A DNA stretch of 64,000 nt from Streptomyces sp. NBC_00271 (GCF_036178845.1 NZ_CP108070.1:6386001-6450000); one strand, 5' to 3'. Positions 44,333 through 53,671 are shown, counted from the stretch's first letter. Numbers and translations are program-made. Notes: generated from the letters alone by a model not told the origin.

Positions 44333-45183
44333 GGGGCGTCGGCGGCATCGACTCGGGCGGTGGCTTCGGCAGCGGTCTCGGCTTCGGCGGTGGCTTCGGT
44401 GACGGTGGCTTCTTCTTCGTCGTGCTCCGGGACGAGTCCCAGCTCCGCGTCCCGGGCGAACTCCGCCTCGCGGCGCAGCAGCCGGAACCACATGAAGACC
44501 ACGAAGCCCGCGAAGACGAACCACTCACCGGTGTAACCGAGGTTCTGGAACGCCTTCAGGTCCAAGCCGGTGCCCTGAGGCTCGGTCGCGGGCACCGCAC
44601 GCATCCCGCTGTCGGCCTTCGCGAGGGTGATCCAGGCGTCGTACACCTCGTACGGCACCAGGTTCACCAGTGACGCCGAGCTGATCGCGCCGGTCTGTCC
44701 TGCGGGCAGACCCCCGGCGGCGGTGACGCCGTTCGCCCCCGGGCTCTCGGACGCCTGGAGCGCACCCGTGACGGTGACCTCAGCGGTCGGGGCGGCGGGC
44801 GCCTTCGCGGGGTCGGCGGTTCCGGGCAGCCAGCCCCGTACGACGGGCAGTGCCTTGCCGCCGTCGACGCGCAGCAGCGTCAGCACGTAGAACCCGCGCT
44901 CGCCGTCGAGCTCGCGGCCCGGCACGAGGAGCTGCTTGCCGTACCGGCCGGTCGCGGTGGCCTGCTTTCCGGAGGTCTCCGTGCTCACGGGCAGCAGCCG
45001 GGCGAGCGGACGGGCCCCCTCCGTCCTGGCCGCGGCGGCCTGCTCACCGGCCGCGCGGTGGTCCTGCACCCGAGCCTCGAACCGGCTCAACTGCCACGAC
45101 CCCATGAAAATGCAGAAGGGGATGGCCAACAGCACGAAGACGTTGATCCCCCACCAGCGGGGCGTCAGCAGGAACCGGTACAC
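44302..45183 (-). CDS. SURF1-family protein, cytochrome oxidase assembly
   Basis: A 293-residue SURF1 homologue needed for heme-copper oxidase assembly. MYRFLLTPRWWGINVFVLLA starts the first membrane helix, GSWQLSRFEARVQDH follows it, and VVRGWLPG and NLGYTGEWFVFAGFVVFMWF mark the family core and second helix. The Glu/Ala/Thr-rich C-terminal tail (EEEATVTEATAEAETAAEAT) is cytoplasmic and low-complexity. It converges on the sigma-partner gene with a 31-base overlap. Confidence 0.92.
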   Translation of the reverse strand: MYRFLLTPRWWGINVFVLLAIPFCIFMGSWQLSRFEARVQDHRAAGEQAAAARTEGARPLARLLPVSTETSGKQATATGRYGKQLLVPGRELDGERGFYVLTLLRVDGGKALPVVRGWLPGTADPAKAPAAPTAEVTVTGALQASESPGANGVTAAGGLPAGQTGAISSASLVNLVPYEVYDAWITLAKADSGMRAVPATEPQGTGLDLKAFQNLGYTGEWFVFAGFVVFMWFRLLRREAEFARDAELGLVPEHDEEEATVTEATAEAETAAEATARVDAADAPQDADNIPVR

Positions 45184-45275
45184 GACTTAAAGGTACGGTG
45201 CCGCGCACGGCGCCGAGGCTTCGGGGCCCCTCCTGTCGGAGCTCTTTCGAAGTTCGTTCGGAGCGATCGGCGAAG

Positions 45276-45284
45276 TTATCCACA
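45276..45284 (+). promoter_or_regulatory. perfect DnaA-box sequence upstream of the S9 peptidase
   Basis: TTATCCACA matches the general bacterial DnaA-box consensus exactly; the form typical of Streptomyces oriC is TTGTCCACA. It is a single site in a 153-base divergent gap, 52 bases before the peptidase start. It may be chance or a DnaA-responsive promoter. Confidence 0.4.
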
Positions 45285-45336
45285 GGCTGGGGACCTCGCC
45301 AGCGCGGGGTCGGTCGGGCCAGGCACTATTGGGGCC

Positions 45337-47223
45337 ATGACTGAGAGCAACGGGTCCATCGAGCAGCAGCAGGCAGCCATGCCCGACTGGGAGAAGCGCT
45401 TCCGGGCGCCGCGGGTGTCGCTGCCCGACTGGGCGGAGGACGCCCCGCACCGCGCGCTGTTCGTCTCCAACGCGACGGGGACGTACGAGCTGTACGCGTG
45501 GGACCGCGGGACGGGGCAGCAGCGCCAGGTCACGAACCGGGCGAACGGCACGACGGATGGCGTGCTCTCCCCGGACGGCGAGTGGATCTGGTGGTTCGAC
45601 GACAAGGACGGGGACGAGTTCGGCATCTGGCGCCGCCAACGCTTCACCGCTCCCAAGAGCTCGCATGCCGTCGACGGCGACAGCGGCCTCGATGCCGGTG
45701 CCGGTGCCGGTGCCGGTGTTCCTGAGGCCGACGCCCCCGCCGCTCCGGGCCTGGAGCCCTCCTACCCCGGGGGCCTGGCCATCGGCAGGGACGGCCGGAC
45801 GGCGGTCGTGGGCCGCTCGACGGACGAGGACGGCTCGACGATCCACGTGGTCCGCCTCGGCGAGGAGCCGGTGGAGATCTACCGCCACCGGGAGTCGGCG
45901 GGCGTCGGCGACCTCTCGCACGACGGCTCCCTGATCGCCGTCGAGCACACCGAGCACGGCGACGCGATGCACTCGGCACTGCGGGTGCTGCGCCCGGACG
46001 GCTCGACGGTCACCGAGCTGGACGACACCAAGGGCGGCACGGTCGAGCTGGGCCTGGAAGTACTCGGCTTCGCACCCGTCGATGGCGACACCCGTCTCCT
46101 CATCGGCCATCAGCGGCGCGGCCGTTGGGAGCCGCTGGTGTGGGACGTGGCGACGGGGGAGGAGACGGACCTGGCCCTGGACCTCCCGGGCGACGTGGCG
46201 GCCGAGTGGTACCCCGACGGTTCGGCCCTCCTCATCGCCCACAGCTTCGAGGCCCGCAGCGATCTGTGGCGCTACGACCTGGCGTCCCGCGAGCTGGTCC
46301 AGGTGCCCACCCCGCAGGGCACCGTCTCCGGGGCGACGGCCCGCCCCGACGGAACCGTGGAGTACCTGTGGTCCTCGGCGGCCGAGCCGTCCGTGGTCCG
46401 CTCGACGACGGGCGAGATCGTCCTCGATCCCCCCGGCCTGAAGTCCCCGGGCTCGGTCCCCGTGGAGGACGTGTGGGTGGAGGGCCCCGGCGGCCGTGTC
46501 CACGCGCTCATCCAGAAGCCGGCGGGCACGACGGGCCCCCTGCCCACCGTCTTCGACATCCACGGCGGCCCGACCTGGCACGACAGCGACTCCTTCGCGG
46601 CCGGCCCGGCGGCCTGGGTGGACCACGGGTACGCAGTGGTCCGGATCAACTACCGAGGCTCCACGGGCTACGGCCGCGAGTGGACGGACGCCCTCAAGCA
46701 CCGGGTCGGCCTGATCGAACTCGAAGACATCGCGGTGGTCCGGGAATGGGCGGTGACGTCGGGCCTCGCCGACCCCGCCCGCCTGATCCTCACCGGCGGC
46801 TCCTGGGGCGGCTATCTCACCCTCCTGGGTCTCGGCACACAGCCGGACGCGTGGACCCTCGGCATCGCCGCCGTCCCGGTCGCCGACTACGTGACGGCGT
46901 ACCACGACGAGATGGAAGCCCTGAAGGCGATGGACCGCACCCTCCTCGGCGGCACCCCCGAGGAGGTCCCCGAACGCTTCGAGGCGTCCTCCCCCCTCAC
47001 CTACGTCGACGCGGTCAAGGCCCCCGTCTACATCTCGGCCGGCGTCAACGACCCCCGCTGCCCCATCCGCCAGATCGACAACTACGTAGCCCGCCTCACC
47101 GCCCGCAGCGCCATCCACGAGGTCTACCGCTACGACGCGGGCCACGGCTCCCTGGTCGTCGACGAACGCATCAAACAGGTAAAGCTCGAACTCGACTTCG
47201 CAACCAGACACCTCCCCCAGTAA
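45337..47223 (+). CDS. S9-family (prolyl oligopeptidase/acylaminoacyl) peptidase
   Basis: A 628-residue cytosolic serine peptidase. An N-terminal beta-propeller (NATGTYELYAWDRGTGQQRQ; SPDGEWIWWFDD) precedes the alpha/beta hydrolase domain. That domain has HGGPTWHDSDSF as oxyanion loop, GGSWGGYLT nucleophile elbow, SAGVNDPRCP with the acid and AGHGSLV with the His. It lacks a signal peptide. A GCCGGT hexanucleotide repeat (about 45695-45718) encodes an Ala-Gly run in the propeller insert. ATG 45337 sits very close to a CACTAT promoter-like hexamer, so the mRNA may be nearly leaderless. Confidence 0.93.
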   Translation: MTESNGSIEQQQAAMPDWEKRFRAPRVSLPDWAEDAPHRALFVSNATGTYELYAWDRGTGQQRQVTNRANGTTDGVLSPDGEWIWWFDDKDGDEFGIWRRQRFTAPKSSHAVDGDSGLDAGAGAGAGVPEADAPAAPGLEPSYPGGLAIGRDGRTAVVGRSTDEDGSTIHVVRLGEEPVEIYRHRESAGVGDLSHDGSLIAVEHTEHGDAMHSALRVLRPDGSTVTELDDTKGGTVELGLEVLGFAPVDGDTRLLIGHQRRGRWEPLVWDVATGEETDLALDLPGDVAAEWYPDGSALLIAHSFEARSDLWRYDLASRELVQVPTPQGTVSGATARPDGTVEYLWSSAAEPSVVRSTTGEIVLDPPGLKSPGSVPVEDVWVEGPGGRVHALIQKPAGTTGPLPTVFDIHGGPTWHDSDSFAAGPAAWVDHGYAVVRINYRGSTGYGREWTDALKHRVGLIELEDIAVVREWAVTSGLADPARLILTGGSWGGYLTLLGLGTQPDAWTLGIAAVPVADYVTAYHDEMEALKAMDRTLLGGTPEEVPERFEASSPLTYVDAVKAPVYISAGVNDPRCPIRQIDNYVARLTARSAIHEVYRYDAGHGSLVVDERIKQVKLELDFATRHLPQ

Positions 47224-47322
47224 CCCGCCCCCAACAGCGACGAACCCCCGGCAGACACAAGGACGCAGCCCGCAGAACCCCGGCGACGCCCCCCTTCAAC
47301 GGCCTGCAGGAGCGAACCCCGC

Positions 47323-47522
47323 GCGGGCCGGGGTGCAGCCCAGAGAGAGTCCGGAGGCGGTGTCGTTTGGCGGGGTGCAGGGGCGCAGTCCTGAGGGAGT
47401 CCGGGGGGTGTCGCTCGGCGGGGTGCAGCGGCGGAGCCCCGCGGGGGTGTGGGGGCGGAGCCCCCTGGCGGGGTCTGGGGCGGAGCCCCAGAGGGATGAG
47501 ACGGGTAGGGGCGGCGGGGGCG
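47323..47522. repeat. GC-rich dispersed intergenic repeat, copy D, with local tandem units
   Basis: It occupies most of the 381-base gap 47224-47604. About two 48-bp tandem units (around GGAGTCCGG and GGCGGGGTGCAG) precede GGGGCGGAGCCCC-type hairpins. Module 2 of the dispersed family (GACGGGTAGGGGCGGCGGGG, about 47476-47522) closes it. No credible coding sequence. Confidence 0.75.
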
Positions 47523-47604
47523 AAGAAAATCCCCCCACCCCACCCCCACGCCAGAACCGGCACCGGCACCGGCACCAGCCCCAGACACCCCCGAGCCCAA
47601 AAAC

Positions 47605-49617
47605 CTACGTACCCGCCGATTCCCGTCGCCGCCGCCCCAACAACTCCGCCAGCCCCCTCCGAGTAGCAGCCAACACCACCCGATCCTGCGCCCGAAGCAC
47701 ATACGTAGAGGGAAGATCCCAGACCAGCCCGGAACCACCACGCTCACCCCCACCGCTCCCACCACCCCCCACGGCGGACGCCGGTTCACCACCCCGCCGT
47801 CCCCCCGACGCAGCCGTATCCAACGCAAGCACCCGCCACGCCCCCGCCCGAAACGCCTCCCCCACAGTCCGCCCCTCCAACTGTGGATGCCCACCCACCA
47901 CGATGGCCGCGAACAGCAACACCCGCCGCTCCACCGGAATCGCCCCGAGGATCTGCCGCCCCATCATGGCCCCGGCAAACGCGGGCGCCGCCAGATGCGA
48001 CACGCTACGACTCCGGGTCAGCGCCTGCGGATGCGCGGCCCGCAGGGTCCGATACACGGCGGTGGCGAAGTCGTCGTCGTACAACCGCAGCACGACCCGA
48101 AGATCGGGCCGCACGCCACGCGCGTACAACGCGGCCTCCAGATTCGTCGTGTCCGCGCTGGTCAACGCGAGCAGCGCATGCGCCCGATGAATCTTCGCGG
48201 CTTCGAGCACACCCTCCTGAGTCACGTCCCCCAACACCACCGACACCCGCAACCGCCGCGCCAGCGCCAGCCCCCGCGCCTCCGGATCGGCCTCGACGCA
48301 CACCACCGGAATGTTCAGCTCCCGCAGCCGCGTCAGCACCCGCGTCCCGATCTTCCCGACCCCGAGCAGCACCACATGCCCGGACAGTCCCCGCGGCGGC
48401 TTGCGCAACGCGGACCCGCTCCGGAACGTACCGAGCGCCTCCAGCACGGCGGCGAGCAGCACAGGCAGCAGCAACAACCCGACGAGCCCGGAGAAGAGCT
48501 GAAGAATCTGCCGCCCGATGGGCTCACCGATGGCGGGGTTGTTGATGGCGAAGAGATCGAGCAGCGTCAGATAGGTCGCCTGCAGCGGGGGCTCCCCGGT
48601 GACGACCATCGACGCGACCGCCAGCCCCACCACACACCCCACCAGCCCGGCGAACGACCAGCGCAGCCGCCGCGACAGCAGCGAGCCGAAGGGCACGACA
48701 CTGCGCCCGGCGGACGGCGCGGACGCGGCGTACGACACGGTCTCCAGGACGACGGTCCCGCGCCCGGTGGCCGCCGCCACGGCCCGCTCGTCGGGCAGCA
48801 GCCGAGGCCCCTGCGAGCCGCTGCTCTCGGAACCGTCCGCGCCGGCGGGGTCGTTGGTGGTGGCGGACAGCAGCGCGAGCGTGCACAGCCCGGGATCGGC
48901 GACCTCGCCGGGCCCCGGCGGCGGCCGCTCCACCGCCCGCAGCATCAATCCATCGGTCTGGACGACCTTGCTGGTCCCGGCGACGGCGGTCGCGGCGAGC
49001 GCGGGCGCGGCGGTGTCGGCATCGGACAACACGGTGGTGGACGCATCGAACCCGAGCCCCCCGCTCTCCCCGCCACCGTCCCCCTCGCCATCGGCCACGG
49101 CCATGGCCAACGCCGAGGCCTGATCGAGGAGTTCCTCGATGTGCTGTCCGAGGCGCCGGTTGTAGAGCCGTATGACGAGCCGCAGCCGCGGATTGAGGCG
49201 GCGCGCGGTGAGCGCGGCCCGGATGTTGGTCTCGTCGTCGTCATGGACGAGCGCGAGGGCGGCGGCCCGTTCCACACCCGCCTCGGCGAGTACGGCCTCG
49301 GTGAGTTCGGTGGCTTCCAACACCCGCTCGGAACCGGCGGGTTCGGCCCTCCGGTTGGGCGGCCCCTGCGGCCCCTCCCCGTTGCCCGCGGCGCGGTTCA
49401 CCGCCGCGGACATCCGGTCGAACAGAGTCGAGGCCCGCGCCCGCCCGACCACCGGCGGCCGGACACTGCGCTGGGTGGGCGGTACGACGAGGGTCACCCG
49501 TTCGCCGTACACACCCCTTAGTTCGGCGGCCAGCCGGTGCGCCAGGGCGTCGTCACCGGCCACCACCATGTGCGCGGTCGTGTCGGTCGACGGGCTTTGA
49601 TACGGAAGGGTCCCCAC
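47605..49617 (-). CDS. two-RCK (TrkA-N) cation channel of the CASTOR/POLLUX-like type
   Basis: A 670-residue protein. The N-terminal TrkA-N/RCK domain (HMVVAGDDALAHRLAAELRG; EAGVERAAALALVHDDDETN) is followed by a central membrane part with about three helices (FAGLVGCVVGLAVASMVVTG; FSGLVGLLLLPVLLAAVLEA). The second TrkA-N domain (GHVVLLGVGKIGTRVLTRLR, then ALLALTSADTTNLEAALYAR) follows, plus a C-terminal TrkA-C-like part. The helix pair with a short pore-like loop (LLDLFAINNPAIG) fits a ligand-gated ion channel; the exact ion is unknown. GTG 49617 is the start. Confidence 0.8.
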   Translation of the reverse strand: MGTLPYQSPSTDTTAHMVVAGDDALAHRLAAELRGVYGERVTLVVPPTQRSVRPPVVGRARASTLFDRMSAAVNRAAGNGEGPQGPPNRRAEPAGSERVLEATELTEAVLAEAGVERAAALALVHDDDETNIRAALTARRLNPRLRLVIRLYNRRLGQHIEELLDQASALAMAVADGEGDGGGESGGLGFDASTTVLSDADTAAPALAATAVAGTSKVVQTDGLMLRAVERPPPGPGEVADPGLCTLALLSATTNDPAGADGSESSGSQGPRLLPDERAVAAATGRGTVVLETVSYAASAPSAGRSVVPFGSLLSRRLRWSFAGLVGCVVGLAVASMVVTGEPPLQATYLTLLDLFAINNPAIGEPIGRQILQLFSGLVGLLLLPVLLAAVLEALGTFRSGSALRKPPRGLSGHVVLLGVGKIGTRVLTRLRELNIPVVCVEADPEARGLALARRLRVSVVLGDVTQEGVLEAAKIHRAHALLALTSADTTNLEAALYARGVRPDLRVVLRLYDDDFATAVYRTLRAAHPQALTRSRSVSHLAAPAFAGAMMGRQILGAIPVERRVLLFAAIVVGGHPQLEGRTVGEAFRAGAWRVLALDTAASGGRRGGEPASAVGGGGSGGGERGGSGLVWDLPSTYVLRAQDRVVLAATRRGLAELLGRRRRESAGT

Positions 49618-49681
49618 GACGGAGAAGAGTGCCGCACTGGGAGGTGTGGTTCCAGAGGGCGGCCGGCGGACCGAGATCGCC

Positions 49682-50113
49682 TCAGCGACGCGTACGGGCC
49701 CGTGCCTCGCGTGGCGGCCGGACGAACTGCAACTCCAGCGCGACCGGAGGTTCGGCGACCCCCGGCCCTCCGGCGGACGCCCAACTCACCAGCTCCTCGG
49801 TGCAGTCGTCCCCCATCGCGAACCCGATCCAGATCGCCCGCGCACCCCGGCGCCGCGCGTCCCCCGAAGGCTGCACGACCACGACATTGGCCTGGTCGCA
49901 GGGCCCGAGACAGTCCACGGTCCGCATCATGAACCGCCCCCCGGAGGCCTCGGCCCCGGCCTGCAACCGCTCCAGCTGCCAGGCGTGATCGTCGTCGGGA
50001 TACTTCCGCGGATCGCCACAACAACACCCACGGCAGACGACCAGCGTGCAGGGCCGCGACGCGGCGGCACCGATCGCCACCGTACGAGACCTGGCGGCCG
50101 AGGCTCGGTTCAA
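49682..50113 (-). CDS. thioredoxin-like (2Fe-2S) ferredoxin domain protein
   Basis: About 143 residues. TLVVCRGCCCGDPRKYP and RTVDCLGPCDQANVVVVQPS carry the Cys ligands of a thioredoxin-fold 2Fe-2S ferredoxin. Electron partner unknown. The proposed start is TTG 50113 with GGAGAG 8-9 bases upstream; the frame stays open to 50284 but those extra residues look non-coding. It lies 64 bases upstream of the RCK channel on the same strand and may be co-transcribed. Confidence 0.72.
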   Translation of the reverse strand: MNRASAARSRTVAIGAAASRPCTLVVCRGCCCGDPRKYPDDDHAWQLERLQAGAEASGGRFMMRTVDCLGPCDQANVVVVQPSGDARRRGARAIWIGFAMGDDCTEELVSWASAGGPGVAEPPVALELQFVRPPREARARTRR

Positions 50114-50180
50114 CGGATCGGCTCTCCTTGTCGAACGTACGTCTACAGCCGCAGACGATAGTTGACGATCCCCGTCGCGA

Positions 50181-50725
50181 GTGGTTCGAGACGGACGGCG
50201 GCGCAACAGCGAAGGCCGGGCAGGCCAGGTGAATTCGTCCGGGACCCAACCGACGGTCGGGCTTCGTCGATGGCCAGGAGACAACCTGCCGGTGCCGACC
50301 GATCATCTCGAGGCGTGCGCCGGGCCGGGGCGGGTTGCGGCGTCGGCAGGGGGTCTCCTGGTCCAGCGCCAGGGCCGCTGCCTGCTGATCGACGCCGGGC
50401 TTGGTGTCGCTGATGGCGACCTGGGTGTCGCCGTCAGCAAGAGTGGCGCACTGCTGGACACCCTGACCGCGCTGGGGCACGAGCCGCAGGACGTCGAGGC
50501 GCTCGCCTTCACCCACCCGCACACCGACCACACCGGCTGGGGCTTCGTTCGTGACGCCGGCGGGAAGCGCGCAAAGACGTTCCCGAAAGCTCGCTACCTG
50601 GTGACGGATGCGGAATGGGTCACTTACGGCCGAGACGACATCGGCCTGGGTGCTCCCTCGCGCACCGATTTCATCGAGCCGCTGGCCGCAGTGCGCACTG
50701 CGATCGACGACGGTGAGGACTGGAG
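50181..50725 (+). pseudogene. truncated metallo-beta-lactamase-fold hydrolase (N-terminal half)
   Basis: LPVPTDHLEACAGPGRVAAS, GLLVQRQGRCLLIDAGLG and the zinc motif AFTHPHTDHTGWG identify an MBL-fold hydrolase. Homology-like sequence continues through FIEPLAAVRTAIDDGED and then stops. The second half, with the later His and Asp ligands, is absent and replaced by unrelated codons. The frame runs on to 51002 but the product could not bind a normal dimetal site. A possible C-terminal counterpart lies at 55235-55448 on the other strand. Confidence 0.7.
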
Positions 50726-51222
50726 ACGCCGGGCACCATCGGTTTTCGCCTTCCACTTCGGTGACCAGCCCTTTGGGCGTGTCACCAGGGACGATTCCGC
50801 TAGCGCCGCTGGCTCCCGGTCCCCTCCGAAGCCGTACTTCCCGCTCCACGGCAGATCCCCTGAAGCTGTCCACCGTGAGGTCGACCGCGTGCCGACCACG
50901 CGTCGGGCTCCCGGAACCTTGGGTCAGGGGCGCCGGGAGACTCCCCAGACCTGCCGTTTCCCGGCCCGAGGGCCCTCTCACCCCACACCCGTCCCACGGT
51001 GAACCGCGCTGTGACCTGGTTGAAGCGCGCTCCAAGGCAAGCCCCGGCTCACGGCGGCTGGACTTTCGTCCGGCTTCGAGGCGCGAGATCCTGGTACTCC
51101 GACCGTGGACCAGCGAACAAGTACGGGCTGGTGCGCCTCTCACGCGTCGTAAAGCCCATCTCATGGTCATACGGCCCTCAGCGCGACGGGTACCGTCGCG
51201 CCTTCCCGAAGGAGGCGGGGCG
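50726..51222. other. degenerate intergenic DNA before the GH3 gene
   Basis: 497 bases with no gene I can support. Reading frames on both strands are open because of high GC but show no recognisable domain. The last 15 bases hold the strong AAGGAGG ribosome-binding site (51209-51215) of the GH3 gene. Confidence 0.5.
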
Positions 51223-52506
51223 ATGAATCTCCCGTCGTACCGTGACTGCAGAAGAGCGACAGCACCGCCGCGGCTCCCCGGCCGGGCCGGGAACGCACGA
51301 AGACTGAGCGCTGTCGCCGCCGTGGCGGCGATGCTCCTGGTGGGCTGTGACACGGGCACTCCCAAGGCGTCCCCTCACTCCAATGGTCCCGGCGTGTCCC
51401 TCGCCCCGTCCGCCATGCCTTCCCACTCCCGTTCGACCTTCGCTCCGGCCCTCACCGCCGCCTCCTCCTCCGCCACCGCGTGCACCAACAGCACGAAGCT
51501 GGCCGGGTGGTCGAACCGTCGGCTGGCCATGCTGACCATCGCCGTCCCGGTGTCGGAGACCTCGGTGTCCGACGCCACGTCCGAGGTGAGCGCCGGTGCG
51601 GGCGGTGTGCTGCTGTTCGGCAGCAAGGCGCCGTCCGACCTCGGCTCCCGGCTGACCACCCTGAAGTCCCATGTACCCGGCCATCTGGGCCTGTTGGTGA
51701 TGACCGACGAGGAGGGTGGCGGCATCCAGCGCATGTCGAACCTCGTCGGGTCCCTGCCCTGGCCCGCGTACATGGGCGCGCACTGGACCCCGGCCCAGAT
51801 CCAGCAGAACGTCACGAAGGTCGCCAAAAAGATGGCTGCCGCCCAGGTGAACATGGACCTCGCGCCGGTGGTCGACGTCGACGGCAGGAACGTGGCACCC
51901 AGCAAGACCAATCCCGACGGGTGGCGGTCCTTCAGCGGCAACACCACGGTGGTCTCCAAGGCCGGTGTCGCGTACATGAACGGGTTGCGCGCCGGAGGCG
52001 TGATACCCGTCGTCAAGCACTTCCCGGGCCTCGGCGGCTCCACTTACAACTCCGACTTCGGCCCCGCACGCACCCTGCCCTGGTCCACCCTGCAGAAGGT
52101 GGGCATCCCGCCGTTCACAGCGGCCATCAAGGCCGGCGCCCCGGCCATCATGGTCTCCAACAACATCGTGCCGGGCCTGGGCACCAATCCGGCGAGCCTG
52201 TCACCCACCGCCATCACCTCCGAGCTGCGCGGCAAGATGGGATTCAAGGGACTGGTGGTCACCGACTCGCTCAGCGCCAAGGCGATCTCCGCCGCCGGCT
52301 TCAGCATCCCCGCAGCCGCCGTCCAGGCCCTGCGCTCCGGCGCCGACATGGTCATGTTCGACCTGGGGGGCAACGTCAGCTCCCAAACGTCCTCGATCGC
52401 CACGGCGATCACCAATGCGGTGACCGGCGGACACCTCTCCCGCAGCCGCCTCATCGACGCGGCGGGGCACGTCCTGGCCGTCCGGCACGTGAATCTCTGC
52501 TCCTGA
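51223..52506 (+). CDS. GH3-family beta-N-acetylhexosaminidase-like lipoprotein
   Basis: A 427-residue exported protein. The signal ends in the lipobox MLLVGC (Cys42), so it is probably a lipoprotein; a Ser/Pro-rich spacer follows. The GH3 barrel is clear: VMTDEEGGGIQR, NMDLAPVVDVDGR, the KHFPGLGG motif (Lys265, His266) and the nucleophile Asp348 in VVTDSLSAKAIS. This is the NagZ-like subset of GH3, so muropeptide or chitin-derived N-acetylglucosamine is a likely substrate. AAGGAGG at 51209-51215 supports ATG 51223. Confidence 0.9.
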   Translation: MNLPSYRDCRRATAPPRLPGRAGNARRLSAVAAVAAMLLVGCDTGTPKASPHSNGPGVSLAPSAMPSHSRSTFAPALTAASSSATACTNSTKLAGWSNRRLAMLTIAVPVSETSVSDATSEVSAGAGGVLLFGSKAPSDLGSRLTTLKSHVPGHLGLLVMTDEEGGGIQRMSNLVGSLPWPAYMGAHWTPAQIQQNVTKVAKKMAAAQVNMDLAPVVDVDGRNVAPSKTNPDGWRSFSGNTTVVSKAGVAYMNGLRAGGVIPVVKHFPGLGGSTYNSDFGPARTLPWSTLQKVGIPPFTAAIKAGAPAIMVSNNIVPGLGTNPASLSPTAITSELRGKMGFKGLVVTDSLSAKAISAAGFSIPAAAVQALRSGADMVMFDLGGNVSSQTSSIATAITNAVTGGHLSRSRLIDAAGHVLAVRHVNLCS

Positions 52507-52590
52507 GCCCACCCGGATCGCAAGGAAGCCCTTGGCTCACCCGACTCGGTACTGGCCACCGCCGGGTCGCTGACGGGTGGCTCGGGTCGG

Positions 52591-52962
52591 CTACGGGCTG
52601 GGAGGCAGCCGCACTTCGCTGCTGTACGGCTGCGCCGGCACCTCAGGAGTTGTGCCCGGACTCCGGGCGAGCATCATCAGATACAGGCCGGCGATGCCGA
52701 ATGCCAATCCTCCGTAGAAGAGCACGTCGCCGCTGTGGGGGGTGAAAATGATCGTTTGGTCCATGAGCTGCATGGCGAAGAAGAGGCCGAGCATCAGCTC
52801 GCCCCAGCCCCAAAGGCGTGGCCGTGCGATCGAGCCTCTGAGCCAGGGGAACAGCCAGGCCGTTGTCACGGCAGCCAGGCCGGGCCCGAAGCAGATCGTT
52901 GCGGCCAAGATCGCCACTGCCCATTCAAAGGTGTCCACGACTGACGACCCATCCCTCACCAC
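52591..52962 (-). CDS. small multi-pass membrane protein of unknown function
   Basis: A 123-residue protein with about three to four hydrophobic segments (WAVAILAATICFGPGLAAVT; LMLGLFFAMQLMDQTIIFT; GGLAFGIAGLYLMMLA) and a Pro-rich C-terminal tail. No family recognised. The start may be GTG 52962 or GTG 52938. It is convergent with the GH3 gene. Confidence 0.55.
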   Translation of the reverse strand: MVRDGSSVVDTFEWAVAILAATICFGPGLAAVTTAWLFPWLRGSIARPRLWGWGELMLGLFFAMQLMDQTIIFTPHSGDVLFYGGLAFGIAGLYLMMLARSPGTTPEVPAQPYSSEVRLPPSP

Positions 52963-53039
52963 GTCGGCTCTGCGGCTCGTTCCAGCAGCGTAGAGAGCAT
53001 GTCAGGCCAGTCATACGACGGGGACTCGACAGGGGAGTA

Positions 53040-53318
53040 CTAGAGCACGATGATCACGACACCTCCGTGGTTGAAGAAGCGGTGGTGGTCGAAGCGGTGG
53101 TCGAAGCGGTGGTCGAAGCGGAACCCGTGGTGGTCGAAGCGGTCGAAGCAGCGTCCGCCCCAGTCACCGCGGTCGCCGCACCAGTTGGTGGTCACCTGAG
53201 TGTGCACGGCAGGGGCTGCTGCTGCGGCCGTGCCTGCTGTGCCGATCGCAGCGCCGCCGGCCATCAAAAGGCCGGCCGCCGACACCGCGGCGAGACGCCT
53301 CGCGCGTTGTGCTCGCAT
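53040..53318 (-). CDS. His/Phe-rich secreted peptide
   Basis: A 92-residue precursor. The Sec signal RARRLAAVSAAGLLMAGGAA is followed by a cleavage region near AAAAAPA. The mature peptide (about 55 residues) has two Cys (TTNWCGDRGDWGGRCFDRFD) and a repetitive segment of Phe-Asp-His-(Arg/His) units (FRFDHRFDHRFDHHRF). The His-rich repeat suggests metal binding or a structural surface role. ATG 53318 has AGGAAAGG upstream. I do not know a named family. Confidence 0.6.
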   Translation of the reverse strand: MRAQRARRLAAVSAAGLLMAGGAAIGTAGTAAAAAPAVHTQVTTNWCGDRGDWGGRCFDRFDHHGFRFDHRFDHRFDHHRFFNHGGVVIIVL

Positions 53319-53671
53319 GATGGATGCACCTTTCCTCCATCGTCTCGCGCGGCTCTCAGCGGCACGAGATGGACAGCCGCAGCCGAAAGGAAGAAGCGGC
53401 GCGGTCGCAGGCGTCGCCCCGCACAGACGAGGAGCACGTCTTGCAGCCAAGATCCCCTCTGTACGGAGACCAGCCGACCGGGGCGTATCCCCAGGTTGCA
53501 GCTCGCTTATCAGTACGTTGACGGCGCCCTTTTGGATTGCTGCGTCGGCTTTGGATCGCCGCGTCGGCCGAAAGTCCGCGAGGTGCCCCAACGCCTCCGG
53601 TGGCCGGGCTCGACGATCTCTTGCAGGAGCGACTCACCGAGGCCGACGCCTGGAAGGCTCCCGTGGCGCGG
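53319..53671. other. intergenic region, no gene supported
   Basis: 353 bases between the His-rich peptide gene start and the end of the deaminase gene. No domain could be read on either strand. Two short near-repeats TTTGGAT(T/C)GC(T/C)GCGTCGGC (about 53532-53568) lie side by side. Confidence 0.4.

Noticed and set aside
45337..45720. Ala-Gly hexanucleotide repeat in the S9 peptidase considered as a frameshifted or contingency site.
   Set aside because: The unit is 6 bp, so slippage keeps the frame, and the repeat is short (about four copies).
50726..51222. Possible insertion sequence or group II intron remnant between the MBL fragment and the GH3 gene.
   Set aside because: No transposase or reverse-transcriptase motif, terminal repeats or domain V-like structure could be recognised.
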